Source: Campylobacterales bacterium (lineage in GTDB: Bacteria > Campylobacterota > Campylobacteria > Campylobacterales > JACAEZ01). Taken from it: a DNA stretch of 10,828 bases. The stretch spans positions 1-10,828 of the forward strand of contig JACAEZ010000022.1 in assembly GCA_013388565.1 (NCBI GenBank), given 5' to 3'. The notes below the pieces were generated by a model that did no database searches, was not told the DNA's origin, and was given only the letters and a program-made list of their open reading frames with translations. The translations under genes and the position numbers were made by a program. Every line of letters starts with the position of its first letter. Position 1 is the stretch's first letter. Positions 1 to 8,929 of the stretch are shown here, in pieces.

Positions 1-322
1 CATGTCTATATGGTAGCATTTTTTTGCTGGTTTGCGTAAGGTCAGTTATTTATATTCTGTGATATTCTGTGTATGAATAAGTGTAGCTAGATCATCTCTT
101 CCTGGTAATTATTTGTTATTATTGTTATTGTTTCATAATGTTGTTTAAATTTTGGCTGTACTAGGTGTGTTGTTTAGTTGGGTTTGGTATTACTCAAATG
201 TAGCAATTAAAAATACTATATAAATTTATGCAATATTAAGCATATTTTTTGTTTATTTTAAGTAGAATTTCGCCTTAAATTTTATTGAATTTGAATAGTA
301 ATAATCATAAAAAAGGAATTAC
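1..322. other. Intergenic region upstream of rpmB
   Basis: I see no supportable gene here. All six frames are broken by stops within short distances and nothing in the short translations is recognisable. The stretch is very T-rich on the plus strand. A perfect tandem duplication of the 10-mer ATATTCTGTG lies at 52-71. The right end carries the likely rpmB promoter and ribosome binding site. The left end could hold the edge of a gene lying outside the window, but nothing in the sequence shows this. Confidence 0.6.
263..268 (+). promoter_or_regulatory. Possible sigma-70 -10 element of rpmB
   Basis: TAGAAT differs from TATAAT at one base. It is preceded by T-rich tracts (about 244-259) rather than a clear -35 hexamer, which is the usual layout of Campylobacter-type sigma-70 promoters. 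It lies 55 bases before the rpmB start. The region is so AT-rich that chance matches are common, so this is tentative. Confidence 0.35.
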
Positions 323-511
323 ATGTCAAGAAAATGCGATATAACTGGCAAAGGTCCTATGTCAGGTTTTAATGTAAGCCATGCTAACAATAAAACAAAA
401 AGAAGATTTTTACCAAATCTAAGAACTGTTAGAGTTGCTCTACCAGACGGCACAACAAGAAAAATAAGAGTTGCGGCTAGTACGCTAAGAACATTGAAAA
501 AAAATTCGTAA
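323..511 (+). CDS. rpmB: 50S ribosomal protein L28
   Basis: This is a structural protein of the large ribosomal subunit. At 62 residues it has the full length usual for bacterial L28. The N-terminus [12 protein letters not shown], the basic block [13 protein letters not shown] (residues 22-34) and the C-terminal [14 protein letters not shown] are the family signatures. Only one cysteine (C5) is present, so it looks like the form without a zinc ribbon. The start is supported by AAGGA at 313-317, five bases before ATG. It contains an uninterrupted run of eight A (497-504) in frame. The potassium channel gene follows after 20 bases and may be co-transcribed. Identification is secure. Confidence 0.96.
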   Translation: MSRKCDITGKGPMSGFNVSHANNKTKRRFLPNLRTVRVALPDGTTRKIRVAASTLRTLKKNS

Positions 512-531
512 TCCCTACAACTTAAGGGGTT
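510..531 (+). promoter_or_regulatory. Hairpin covering the ribosome binding site of the channel gene
   Basis: AATCCCT (510-516) can pair with AGGGGTT (525-531) as a seven-pair stem with one G-T pair and an eight-base loop. The right arm contains the Shine-Dalgarno sequence AAGGGG (524-529) for the ATG at 532, and the left arm overlaps the rpmB stop codon (509-511). Ribosomes finishing rpmB could open the stem, so translational coupling is possible. The pairing is seen in the sequence; the regulatory role is inference. Confidence 0.35.
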
Positions 532-1671
532 ATGAATTTGAGGCTCCTAGAAAAACTTAAAAAACTTCTTCACTGGGAAACAAAAGAAAAACCCAAAATA
601 ACACTATCTGGTGAATTTTACGAATTACTAAAACCATTTAGACTTCCTTTAATATTAGTTCAATTATCACTCATGATAGGAACTATCGGCTATCTACTTT
701 TAACAGACTACAATATCACAGAAGCACTATTTCAAGCAGCATATACATTTACAACAACAGGCTTTGGAGCATTGCGAGAAGACCAGTTTTCAGGACCAGC
801 AATAGTTTTTACAACAACACTTATGTTGCTTGGATTTGTTGTTTTAACATTTTCTGTTGGTATTATTATTGATGTAATCAACAAAGGTGACCTACTTAGA
901 ATTATGAAGGAACGAAAGATGTTATATAAAATTGCACGATTAAAAAATCATTATGTTGTTTGCTACCACAATGAATATACAGTTCATTTAGCAGAACAGT
1001 TAAAAGAGAGTCATATACCATTTGTTATAATTCATCCAGAAGATACTTTTGACCAAATTGCTACAAAAAATAGATACCCATACTATTTGGTAGAAGAGCC
1101 ACATACTGAAGAAGCACTGATAAAAAGCCATATGTCAAGTGCAAAAGGGGTAATAACACTATCAAAAAACATAGCAGACAATATTGCCATGATAGCTTCA
1201 CTTAGATTATATGAAAAAGAGGTAGGTAGAGACCCTTTTTACATTATAGGATATGCTGAAAACAATAGCGATATAGAAAAATTAAAAAAACTTGGAGCAG
1301 ATAGTGTTGTCTCTCCTGCAATATTAATGGCAAAAAGAGTTAGTGCCATGGCAATTCGACCAGATATGGAAAATTTGCTTGAAGAGTTTTTATACAAAAA
1401 AGATACGGCTTTAGATTTAGAAGAGGTATTGATACCAAGAAATTCATGGATGGTACTAAAAAAAATAAAAGAGACTCATTTAAGAGAGTCTGTAAATGTA
1501 AGTATTATCGGTATTAGACAAAAAGATGGAAAATTTATACCAATGCCAAGAGGTGATACACATATAACAAGTGAGAGCAAACTACTAATTATTGGGACAA
1601 GTAAAGCTATAAATGATGCGAAAAGAATTATTAAAAGAAATACAAAACCAGATGATTTGAAATATGTGTAA
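532..1671 (+). CDS. Two-TM potassium channel with RCK (TrkA-N/TrkA-C) domain
   Basis: This is a probable inner-membrane potassium channel gated through a cytoplasmic RCK domain. Residues about 37-57 and 90-115 are hydrophobic helices flanking a pore loop with the filter T-T-T-G-F-G (74-79), a variant of the canonical TVGYG. A TrkA-N/RCK fold follows at about 140-275 (YVVCYHNEY, then FVIIHPED and LGADSVVSPAILMAKRV), and a TrkA-C-like domain at about 295-370 (MVLKKIKETHLRES to KLLIIGT). The usual glycine-rich GxGxxG nucleotide loop is replaced by CYHNEYT, so the ligand may not be NAD(H). The 379-residue length suits this class, which includes the Helicobacter pylori channel HpKchA. The start ATG follows AAGGGG by two bases, a tight spacing. 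Channel identity is firm; ligand and physiological role are not shown. Confidence 0.85.
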   Translation: MNLRLLEKLKKLLHWETKEKPKITLSGEFYELLKPFRLPLILVQLSLMIGTIGYLLLTDYNITEALFQAAYTFTTTGFGALREDQFSGPAIVFTTTLMLLGFVVLTFSVGIIIDVINKGDLLRIMKERKMLYKIARLKNHYVVCYHNEYTVHLAEQLKESHIPFVIIHPEDTFDQIATKNRYPYYLVEEPHTEEALIKSHMSSAKGVITLSKNIADNIAMIASLRLYEKEVGRDPFYIIGYAENNSDIEKLKKLGADSVVSPAILMAKRVSAMAIRPDMENLLEEFLYKKDTALDLEEVLIPRNSWMVLKKIKETHLRESVNVSIIGIRQKDGKFIPMPRGDTHITSESKLLIIGTSKAINDAKRIIKRNTKPDDLKYV

Positions 1672-1748
1672 TTAGTATATAGGTTTATAATTCATAGATT
1701 ATCTTGCTATCTACTTCTAAAATAAAATATAGTTTAAAAGCTAAAAAA

Positions 1749-1757
1749 TGGTAAAAT
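1749..1757 (+). promoter_or_regulatory. Possible extended -10 promoter upstream of fliG
   Basis: TGGTAAAAT reads as an extended -10 (TG-n-TAAAAT) 40 bases before the fliG ATG at 1798, within the 126-base gap after the channel gene. No convincing -35 is visible. I looked for a sigma-54 (GG-N10-GC) pattern in the gap and found none. This would place fliG at the head of its own transcript. Confidence 0.35.
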
Positions 1758-1784
1758 TTTTTAACCAATCAGAGATAAAATCCA

Positions 1785-1789
1785 AAGGA
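1785..1789 (+). promoter_or_regulatory. Ribosome binding site that fixes the fliG start
   Basis: AAGGA at 1785-1789 lies eight bases before ATG 1798 but only two before the upstream in-frame TTG at 1792. Normal spacing therefore favours ATG 1798 over the longer reading from TTG. Confidence 0.7.
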
Positions 1790-1797
1790 ATTTGTTA

Positions 1798-2826
1798 ATG
1801 GCAACATTATCTCCTAAACAACAAGCACAATTTGATGAAATGAGTATGGCTGAAAAGGTAGCTGTATTTTTAATGCAGTTGGGTGAAGATTTAACTGCAC
1901 AAATATTTCAAAACATGGATATTGATACAATTACAGAGATATCAAAATATATAGCCATGGCTAGAGGCATGGAAAAACCAATTGCAGCTGCTGTACTAGA
2001 AGAGTTTTATGCAATATTCCAATCAAATCAATATATTGCAACAGGTGGTTTGGAGTATGCAAAAGAGATACTTTATAGGGTATTAGGACCAGAAGAGGCT
2101 AAAAAAGTTTTAGACAAACTAGCCAAAAGTATGCAATCTCAACAAAATTTTAGTTATCTTTCAAAAATTAGACCAGAGCAATTATCTGACTTTATTATCA
2201 ACGAACACCCTCAAACAATCGCACTTATATTAGCACACATGGATCCATCAAGTGCAGCTGAAACATTGGGTTATTTTAATGATGATTTAAGAGCAGAAGT
2301 TGCTATAAGAATGGCAAATTTAGGTGATATTTCACCATCAATTATAAAAAGAGTATCTGCTGTACTTGAAAATAAACTAGAATCGCTTGCTGGATATAAA
2401 GTTGAAGTTGGTGGACCTAGGTCGGTTGCAGAGATATTTAATAGACTTGGTCAAAAAGCTTCAAAAGCAACTCTTGCATACATTGAACAAATTGATGAAC
2501 AACTTGCAAACTCTATTAAAGACATGATGTTTACATTTGAAGATATTGGAAAACTTGACAATAATGCAATTAGAGAAATTTTAAAAATGGCAGATAAAAA
2601 AGATTTAATGTTAGCACTAAAAAGCTCTACAGATGAACTTAGACAAAAATTTACAGCTAATATGTCACAAAGAGCAGCAGAAGGATTTTTAGAAGAGATG
2701 CAATTTTTAGGTGCAGTTAAAGTAAAAGATGTAGAAGCTGCCCAAAGAAAGATTGTAGAGGTTGTAACACAACTATCAGAACAAGGTGTAATACAAGTAG
2801 GAGAATCTGAAGAGATGGTTGATTAA
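1798..2826 (+). CDS. fliG: Flagellar motor switch protein FliG
   Basis: FliG forms the upper part of the cytoplasmic C-ring, binds the MS-ring protein FliF and contacts the MotA stator to generate torque. From ATG 1798 it is 342 residues, the usual length. The N domain (about 5-105) begins MSMAEKVAVFLMQLG. The middle domain carries the conserved EHPQ motif (136-139) in NEHPQTIALILAHMD. The C domain has MFTFEDI (244-250) and the torque helix region LRQKF, MSQRAAEGFLEEM and VKVKDVEAAQ (281-316). The basic residues R282 and R292 and the acidic pair E299-E300 sit where the Escherichia coli torque residues R281, R297 and D288-D289 are expected, judged by eye. fliF is not directly upstream; fliH follows after two bases. 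The gene is intact and confidently identified. Confidence 0.97.
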   Translation: MATLSPKQQAQFDEMSMAEKVAVFLMQLGEDLTAQIFQNMDIDTITEISKYIAMARGMEKPIAAAVLEEFYAIFQSNQYIATGGLEYAKEILYRVLGPEEAKKVLDKLAKSMQSQQNFSYLSKIRPEQLSDFIINEHPQTIALILAHMDPSSAAETLGYFNDDLRAEVAIRMANLGDISPSIIKRVSAVLENKLESLAGYKVEVGGPRSVAEIFNRLGQKASKATLAYIEQIDEQLANSIKDMMFTFEDIGKLDNNAIREILKMADKKDLMLALKSSTDELRQKFTANMSQRAAEGFLEEMQFLGAVKVKDVEAAQRKIVEVVTQLSEQGVIQVGESEEMVD

Positions 2827-2828
2827 TC

Positions 2829-3650
2829 ATGGCAAATATTATAGAGCCTACAAAAACAAAAGGTCATATAATAAGCAAATACTCTTTTAAAGTATTAAGC
2901 ATTGAAGATGAAAAAAAAGAGAGTCAAAAAGCAGATAAAGATACAACTAAAGATGATAGAGTTGAACTAAGCATAGAAAATGAACCGCAAATTGGCAATT
3001 ACAGACAAGATACAACAGAAATTTTAGAATCTACAAAAAAAGGTAATGAACTTGTTGAAAAGCTATATTTAAAAGTTGACGAACTCACAACAAGCTTAGT
3101 CAAACTTCAAATGCAATCAGAAAGACAACAAGGTGAGTTTGACGAAAGACTTAAAAATGAGGCAAAAAGAGCCTTTGATGAAGGTCTTGAACAAGGTATG
3201 CAAAAAGCAAAAGCAGAACTAGAACAACAAATCGAAGAGATAAAAGAGAGAATGAGTATCTCACTATCAAAGCTTGATGAGTCTATTCAAAAGATACTAT
3301 TTTCAATGGATAGCCTTGAAAAAGAGCTATCAAGTGTAGCAGTTGATATTGCAAAAGAGGTTATTTTAACTGAAATTGATAAATCCTCTGCACAAGTGGC
3401 ACTAAATTTATCAAAAGAGTTGATAAATGAGTTAAAAGATGCAACAAAAGTGATTTTAAAAGTAAATAAAATTGATTATGAGTTTGTAAAAGCTTCATTA
3501 AACGATAATCCAAAAATTGCAGTTGAAGCTGATATGGCTATCGCAAAAGGTGGTGTAATACTTCTTAGTGATATAGGAAACATAGACGGCACTGTTATGA
3601 CAAGATTTCAAAATGTAAAATCTGCAATTTTTGATGCAAAAGAAAATTAA
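2829..3650 (+). CDS. fliH: Flagellar assembly protein FliH
   Basis: FliH dimers bind and restrain the export ATPase FliI and link it to the C-ring. The protein is 273 residues. The N-terminal 60 residues are charged and poorly conserved. A long helical, probably coiled-coil stretch covers about 60-165. It contains the FliH glycine-repeat hallmark AxxxGxxxGxxxA (A115, G119, G123, A127). The C-terminal domain (about 165-270) has LSSVAVDIAKEVILTEI and ends in the VEADMAIAKGGVIL and DGTVMTRFQNVK segments typical of FliH and type III secretion homologues. It starts two bases after the fliG stop, with only a weak ribosome binding site, so translation is probably coupled. An eight-A run (2911-2918) is intact. 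Position after fliG supports the call. Confidence 0.92.
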   Translation: MANIIEPTKTKGHIISKYSFKVLSIEDEKKESQKADKDTTKDDRVELSIENEPQIGNYRQDTTEILESTKKGNELVEKLYLKVDELTTSLVKLQMQSERQQGEFDERLKNEAKRAFDEGLEQGMQKAKAELEQQIEEIKERMSISLSKLDESIQKILFSMDSLEKELSSVAVDIAKEVILTEIDKSSAQVALNLSKELINELKDATKVILKVNKIDYEFVKASLNDNPKIAVEADMAIAKGGVILLSDIGNIDGTVMTRFQNVKSAIFDAKEN

Positions 3651-3664
3651 TATAGGCAATATTC

Positions 3665-5479
3665 ATGGATATAAAAAGTTATACAATCGAAGAGCTAGAA
3701 GAGTTAGCGAAAAAAATTAGGCTTAGAATTTTAAATGTAGTTTCAAAAAATGGTGGGCATTTGAGTTCTACACTTGGTGCTGTGGATTTGATAATCGGTA
3801 TGCATGTAGTATTTGACTCTAAAAGCGACCCATTTATATTTGATGTAAGTCATCAATGTTATGCACATAAACTATTGACTGGTAGATGGGATGAGTTTGA
3901 AACACTTAGACAATTTGGCGGTATAAGTGGTTTTACAAAACCATCTGAAAGTGTTCATGACTATTTTATAGCAGGACACAGTTCTACTTCTATCTCACTT
4001 GCAGTGGGAAGTGCTAAAGCGATAGAGTTAAAAAAAGAGGATAGAGTACCTGTATGCTTGATAGGCGATGGTAGTATGACCGCTGGAATGGTGTATGAGG
4101 CACTAAATGAACTAGGCGATAGAAAATATCCGTGTGTGATAATATTAAATGATAATGAGATGAGTATCGCAAAACCAATAGGTGCAATTAGCAAATACCT
4201 TTCTTCAGCCATGGCTAGTCCATTTTATCAAAAAATAAAATATAGAATTGACAAATTTTTATCAAAACTTCCAGAATCAGCTATTTACATGGCAAAACGA
4301 TTTGAAGAATCACTAAGGCTTATCACCCCTGGGCTTTTATTTGAAGAGCTTGGCATTGAGTATATCGGTCCAATAGATGGGCATAATATAGAAGAGATAA
4401 TAGAGACATTAAAAACCGCCAAAGAGCTTAAAAAACCAGTAATTATTCATGCACAAACAACAAAAGGAAAAGGGTATGAGATTGCTGAAGGTCCTTATGA
4501 ACATTGGCATGGTGTTGGACCATTTGATATAGAGAGTGGTAAAGCTGTAAAAAATGGAAAAGTTAGTGCAACAAATATATTTTCAGATGAACTATTAAAA
4601 TTAGCATCGCTTCATGAAGATGTTGTAGGAATAACTGCTGCTATGCCAAGTGGGACAGGAATAAAACAGTTGATGGATAAATATCCAAATAGATTTTGGG
4701 ATGTAGCAATAGCAGAACAACATGCAATAACACAAGCAGCAACTCTAGCAAAAGAGGGTTTTAAACCGTTTGTAGCTATCTATTCGACATTTTTACAAAG
4801 AGCTTACGACCAAATCGTTCATGATGTTTGTATCTCAAATATGCCTGTAATTTTTGCAATAGATAGAGCTGGAATTGTAGGCGAAGATGGAGAGACTCAT
4901 CAAGGAGTTTTTGATATATCCTATTTAAGGGCTATTCCAAACATGGTTTTATTTGCACCAAGAGATACATTGACACTTCAAAATAGTATCCATTTTGCAT
5001 ACAATCTAAACAAACCATGTGCTTTTAGATACCCTAGAGGTACTTTTTTGGCAGATAACAGTTTTGAATTTAAGCCATTTGAATTTGCAAAATCTCAAAT
5101 GTTGATTGAAAATGGTGGTGATATTTTATTTATAGGTTATGGAAATGGTGTTGGAAGAGCATATTTAACCATGAATGAACTCAAACATGAAAATATCTCT
5201 CTCTTAGATTTGAGATTTGTAAAACCACTTGATGAAGAGATGTTATTGTCATGTTCAAAAAAATACAAAAAGTGGTTTATTTTTAGTGATAGTTCATTTT
5301 TGGGTGGAGTAGCTTCTGCAATTAGTGAACTACTTATGCAAAAAAATGTATTTGATATAAAAATAAGTTCGTTTGAGTATGAAGATAAATTTATACCTCA
5401 TGGCAAAACTACAGATATAGAGGAGTTTTTGGAGCTAACTCCAACACAATTAGCAAAAAAAGTAAAAGAGCTTTTATAA
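3665..5479 (+). CDS. dxs: 1-deoxy-D-xylulose-5-phosphate synthase
   Basis: DXS condenses pyruvate and glyceraldehyde 3-phosphate with loss of CO2, using thiamine diphosphate. This is the first step of the MEP pathway to isoprenoids and also feeds thiamine and pyridoxal synthesis. At 604 residues it is close to family length. Visible motifs are H32 in GGHLSSTLG, the thiamine-diphosphate/metal signature G-D-G (134-136) to N162-D163-N164, the catalytic glutamate E351 in AIAEQHA, and G-E-D-G-E-T-H-Q-G (406-414). The transketolase-type C domain ends near 600. It lies 14 bases after fliH. The fliG-fliH-dxs linkage is conserved in many Campylobacterota, although DXS has no known role in flagella. 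The ribosome binding site is weak (AGG at 3654-3656). Confidence 0.96.
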   Translation: MDIKSYTIEELEELAKKIRLRILNVVSKNGGHLSSTLGAVDLIIGMHVVFDSKSDPFIFDVSHQCYAHKLLTGRWDEFETLRQFGGISGFTKPSESVHDYFIAGHSSTSISLAVGSAKAIELKKEDRVPVCLIGDGSMTAGMVYEALNELGDRKYPCVIILNDNEMSIAKPIGAISKYLSSAMASPFYQKIKYRIDKFLSKLPESAIYMAKRFEESLRLITPGLLFEELGIEYIGPIDGHNIEEIIETLKTAKELKKPVIIHAQTTKGKGYEIAEGPYEHWHGVGPFDIESGKAVKNGKVSATNIFSDELLKLASLHEDVVGITAAMPSGTGIKQLMDKYPNRFWDVAIAEQHAITQAATLAKEGFKPFVAIYSTFLQRAYDQIVHDVCISNMPVIFAIDRAGIVGEDGETHQGVFDISYLRAIPNMVLFAPRDTLTLQNSIHFAYNLNKPCAFRYPRGTFLADNSFEFKPFEFAKSQMLIENGGDILFIGYGNGVGRAYLTMNELKHENISLLDLRFVKPLDEEMLLSCSKKYKKWFIFSDSSFLGGVASAISELLMQKNVFDIKISSFEYEDKFIPHGKTTDIEEFLELTPTQLAKKVKELL

Positions 5480-7685
5480 TCATTTTATGGAAAATATTCA
5501 AAAAATTTTAAATAATAGAGAAAAGCTTGTTACTGAAATCTATTTTGATTTGCAAGAGTATTTTGAAAAAAAATATGGTCATGATAGTGTAGTTTTAATA
5601 GAAATTGGTAGCTTTTTTGAAGTTTATGAGATAAATAGACCAGAGGTTCAAATAGGCAAAGCAAAAGAGATAGCAGAACTTTTAAACATTCAACTAACCA
5701 GAAAAAATAAATCAATTTTAGAAAATTCTGCAAAAAATCCGCTAATGGCTGGAGTACCGTCTGTATCGCTTGAGAGATATTTAAACAAACTAATTCAAAC
5801 ACAAAAATATACAATTATCATAGTCAAGCAAAAAGGCGAACCACCAAATATAACAAGATATATCTCTTCAATAATCTCCCCTGGAACAAATTTTGACTAT
5901 CTATATGACTCTAGCGAAAATTACATTAGCTCAATTGTGTGCGATTTAAATCAAAAAATATACTCCATAGGATTTGCTTCTATTGATGTGACTACTGGAA
6001 AAAGTTTTTATAGTGAAATTCATGGCTCTAAAGATGACAAAACATATGCTTTAGATGTTGCATTTAATCTACTAGATAGCTATAAAACGGCAGAAGTTAT
6101 CATGATATTTAAAAATAGCTCCATAAATAAAAAAGAGGTTTTACAATATTTGGAGATAGAAGAGCATTATAAATATGTCTTAAATGATGAAAATTTTAAA
6201 GTAGCCTATCAAAATGAGTTATTTAAAAAAGTTTATAACATCAACTCTATCTTAACTCCAATAGAGTATCTAAATATGGAAAAAAATCCGCTTGTCTCTG
6301 AAAGTTTGGCAATAGTCATAAATTTTATAATAGACCACAATAGGCAAATTGTTCAAAAACTACTTCCACCTACAAATATATCATCAAATAAATATCTATA
6401 TCTTGGAAACAGCCCTATTGAACAGTTAGAAATTTTTTCTAAAGATAGTAACGATTTGACACTATTTAAATTAATAGATAATACATCTACCTCAATTGGA
6501 CATAGAACACTAAAAGATAGATTGTTAAATCCTATAATAGATGAAAAAGAGTTAAATCGAAGATGCAATCTTTCACTCTCACTCAAACAATTAGAAAAAG
6601 AGCTTACAGTAGAGTTAAAACAGATATACGATATAGAGAGAATTTCAAGAAGAGTAAACTTAAGCCATCTAAACCTTTATGAGATAAACTATCTATACAC
6701 ATCATTAAAAAGCCTTTTTAACATCTCAAATCTAATCAAAACGGCAAATGTAAATATAGAAGAGTTGGATACAACAAAAATAAATAACTACATAATCGAA
6801 ATAGAAAATAGTTTTGATTTAAACAGTTGTGCAAAGCAGTCATTAAGTAACTGTCATGACAACTTTATACAAGAAGGGTGCAACAAACAGTTAGATGAAT
6901 TTGTAAATAAAAATCGAGAACTTTTAAATAAACTCTCTACTATTTCAAACAAAATAAACTCCATGTTAAATAGCGAATTTCAAAAAGATGACCAAAACTA
7001 TGTAACAATAACCCAACTAGAAAAAGAGGGGTTTTTTGTTACGATGACAAAAAATAGATTTTTGATGATAAAAGATGAGTTGTTAAAAGAGTATGTGCAT
7101 ATTGATAATAAAGTTTACTATTTCAAAGATTTCAAATTTAAAATACTCACAAATTCAGTCAAAATAACAGCAGATATAATCGAAGATATTTCAGAAAAAA
7201 TTGTTCATAATAGATTAAAAATCATAAATTTGGCAAAAGAGATATTCAAAGAAAAACTATTAGAGTTTGAGATGAGATACTCAAAACTACTAGAACAGTG
7301 TGTAAATTTTATAGCAGATATTGATGTAGCCATTAGCAATATAAAAACAGCTCTAAAATACAACTACACAAAACCAGAAATAATAAACTCTTATGAAAAC
7401 TTTATTCAAGCAATAAACCTAAGACACCCAATAATTGAACAGTTAGAAGAAAAAGGGATATATGTGCCAAACAGCCTAATTTTAGGAGATACCACACATT
7501 TAGAGAGTGAATATAAAGATATTCAAAGAGTCAATGGCATACTACTATATGGCATAAATTCAAGCGGTAAATCATCTCTCATGAAGAGCCTTGGAATAGC
7601 CATTATTTTAGCACAATCAGGTTTTTTCGTACCAGCTGAAAAACTGAAATTTTCAATCTTTGAAAATATATTTACAAGAATAGTA

Positions 7686-7727
7686 TCAAAGACAACCTCT
7701 CAAAAGGGTTATCAACATTTGCAGTAG
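7686..7727 (+). other. Frameshift lesion and premature stop in mutS
   Basis: Reading frame 1 gives TCA AAG ACA ACC and ends at TAG 7725-7727. Reading TCA, then AAA with one added A, then GAC (7691) restores the conserved MutS segment [15 protein letters not shown] single-base deletion in a short A-run (four to three) is the simplest cause. Downstream, in the original frame, 7703-7709 reads A AAG GGT, which fits the X XXY YYZ pattern of -1 slippery sites and would also rejoin the frames. Confidence 0.85.
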
Positions 7728-8185
7728 AGATGTTAGAACTAAAAAATATATTCAATAGAGCCAATAAAAAAAGCCTTGTTTTAGGCGATGAGATAAGTCA
7801 TGGAACAGAAACAACATCAGCAATAGCAATAGTCGCAAGTGCTATAATCTACTTAGTAAAAAAAGAGGTTTTATTTATGTTTGCAACACATTTACACCAG
7901 CTAACACAAATAAAAAAAGTAACCGATATAAAAACCATAAAAGCTATGCACTTAGCAGTGACATATAATGAAAATGAAGATAAGCTGATTTTTGATAGAA
8001 GATTAAAAGATGGTAGTGGAAGTGCAATATATGGATTAGAGTTTGCAAAATCACTCCATTTAGAAGATGAATTTTTAAAAACAGCTCATGAAATAAGAAA
8101 AGAGTTAACAGGTGATTTTAGTGAAATAGAGTTATTAAAACAAAAAAGATTAAGCAAATATAACAAAAATCTGTACATTACAAAA

Positions 8186-8404
8186 TGTGCAATATGCGAA
8201 AATATAGCACAAGAGATACACCATGTAAATGAACAACAAAAATCAAATGAACATGGATTTATTGACCACTTCAATAAAAATCATAAATACAATCTAATAC
8301 CGCTTTGCAAAAAACATCATCAAGCCATTCACCAAAAAAAGCTAATCATAAATGGCTTTATCATGACAAACAACGGTTTAGAACTACACTACGATGAACT
8401 ATAA
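8186..8404 (+). other. HNH endonuclease domain at the C-terminus of MutS
   Basis: The last 72 residues of the split mutS contain C-A-I-C, then E-I-H-H-V-N, then N-x3-N-L-I-P-L-C-K-K-H-H. The two C-x2-C/C-x2-H pairs (codons at 8186, 8195, 8306, 8315) form the zinc-knuckle frame of the HNH fold. The histidine pair in IHHVN supplies the general base position, followed by the conserved N and H. All key residues are present, so the domain looks catalytically competent if it is translated. Confidence 0.85.
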
Positions 8405-8413
8405 AGGAAAAAA

Positions 8414-8929
8414 ATGAAAAAAACCATACTACTAGTACTATTTTCCATGACATTAAAAGCAGAGTTTGAATATATAGAGAGTTTTGAAGCTAAATTTATT
8501 CAAAAAATAGTCTCTAATAAAAATAAAATAGAGTACATCGGTGAAATGATGGCAAAAAAACCCTCTTTTGTAAAATGGGTATATAACTCACCAGTTGTAA
8601 AAACAGTCTGCATAGATAAAAAAGAGTTATTGATTATTGAATACGATTTAGAACAAGCAATAATTACAAAAATGGACGATGCGATTGATTTTTTAAGTAT
8701 TTTAAAAAGTGCAAAAAAAGCTGATAACAACCTATTTAAAGCAAACTATGAAGGTGTTGAATACTCTATCTTTCTAACTGAAAAATCAAAAATAGAAAAA
8801 ATCACATACACAGATAAAAATGAAAATCAAGTAGAAATAAAACTAACAGATAGCAAAATAAATCAAAAGCTAGATAGCGAAGCCTTAAAATGTTCAATAC
8901 CTTCTGAATTTGATATTATCAGTAGATAA
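8414..8929 (+). CDS. lolA: Outer-membrane lipoprotein carrier protein LolA
   Basis: LolA is a periplasmic chaperone that takes lipoproteins released by LolCDE and carries them to the outer membrane. The 171-residue product has a short signal peptide (KK, then TILLVLFSM, with probable cleavage after LKA at residue 16). The mature start EFEYIESFEAKFIQKI matches the LolA opening with its conserved F-x-Q. G-x-M-x-A-x-K-P-S-F-V-K-W-V-Y (about 43-57) and the C-terminal F-D-I-I are also typical. Two cysteines in the mature part are unusual for LolA but occur in short epsilonproteobacterial forms as far as I recall. The start is firm: AAAGGA (8403-8408) overlaps the mutS stop and sits five bases from ATG, so lolA is likely co-transcribed with mutS. 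It is shorter and more divergent than enterobacterial LolA. Confidence 0.78.
   Translation: MKKTILLVLFSMTLKAEFEYIESFEAKFIQKIVSNKNKIEYIGEMMAKKPSFVKWVYNSPVVKTVCIDKKELLIIEYDLEQAIITKMDDAIDFLSILKSAKKADNNLFKANYEGVEYSIFLTEKSKIEKITYTDKNENQVEIKLTDSKINQKLDSEALKCSIPSEFDIISR

Larger units (their letters stand above)
5487..8404 (+). pseudogene. mutS: MutS7-type DNA mismatch-recognition ATPase with C-terminal HNH nuclease, split by a frameshift
   Basis: The first part (5487-7727, 746 codons) has the mismatch-binding F-x-E motif as F43-F44-E45 in GSFFEVYE, a helical core, and Walker [10 protein letters not shown] (residues 689-697). The second part, in the frame of ATG 7730 and reading to 8404, has the continuation [12 protein letters not shown], Walker B LVLGDEIS, the FATHLHQL segment, and an HNH domain. 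Loss of one A in 7688-7690 separates them: restoring it gives [12 protein letters not shown], the conserved junction, and a protein of about 972 residues. MutS fused to HNH is the MutS7 layout of Campylobacterota, giant viruses and octocoral mitochondria, thought to recognise and nick without MutL. As written, Walker A and B are on different products, so ATPase function should be lost. A sequencing error would give the same picture. It starts seven bases after dxs; ATG 7730 has no good ribosome binding site. Confidence 0.88.

Noticed and set aside
52..71. Tandem 10-mer ATATTCTGTG as an origin or operator repeat
   Set aside because: Only two units in AT-rich DNA with no associated gene or DnaA-box pattern; too little to support a function.
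1792..1797. TTG 1792 as the fliG start
   Set aside because: The Shine-Dalgarno AAGGA is only two bases away, and ATG 1798 has normal spacing and gives the typical N-terminus.
3961..4212. Minus-strand frame of 83 codons inside dxs
   Set aside because: It lies wholly within the conserved DXS thiamine-binding region on the other strand and encodes nothing recognisable.
5530..5814. Minus-strand frame of 94 codons inside mutS
   Set aside because: It opposes the conserved mismatch-binding domain, has low-complexity Leu/Phe content expected from AT-rich antisense, and has no match.
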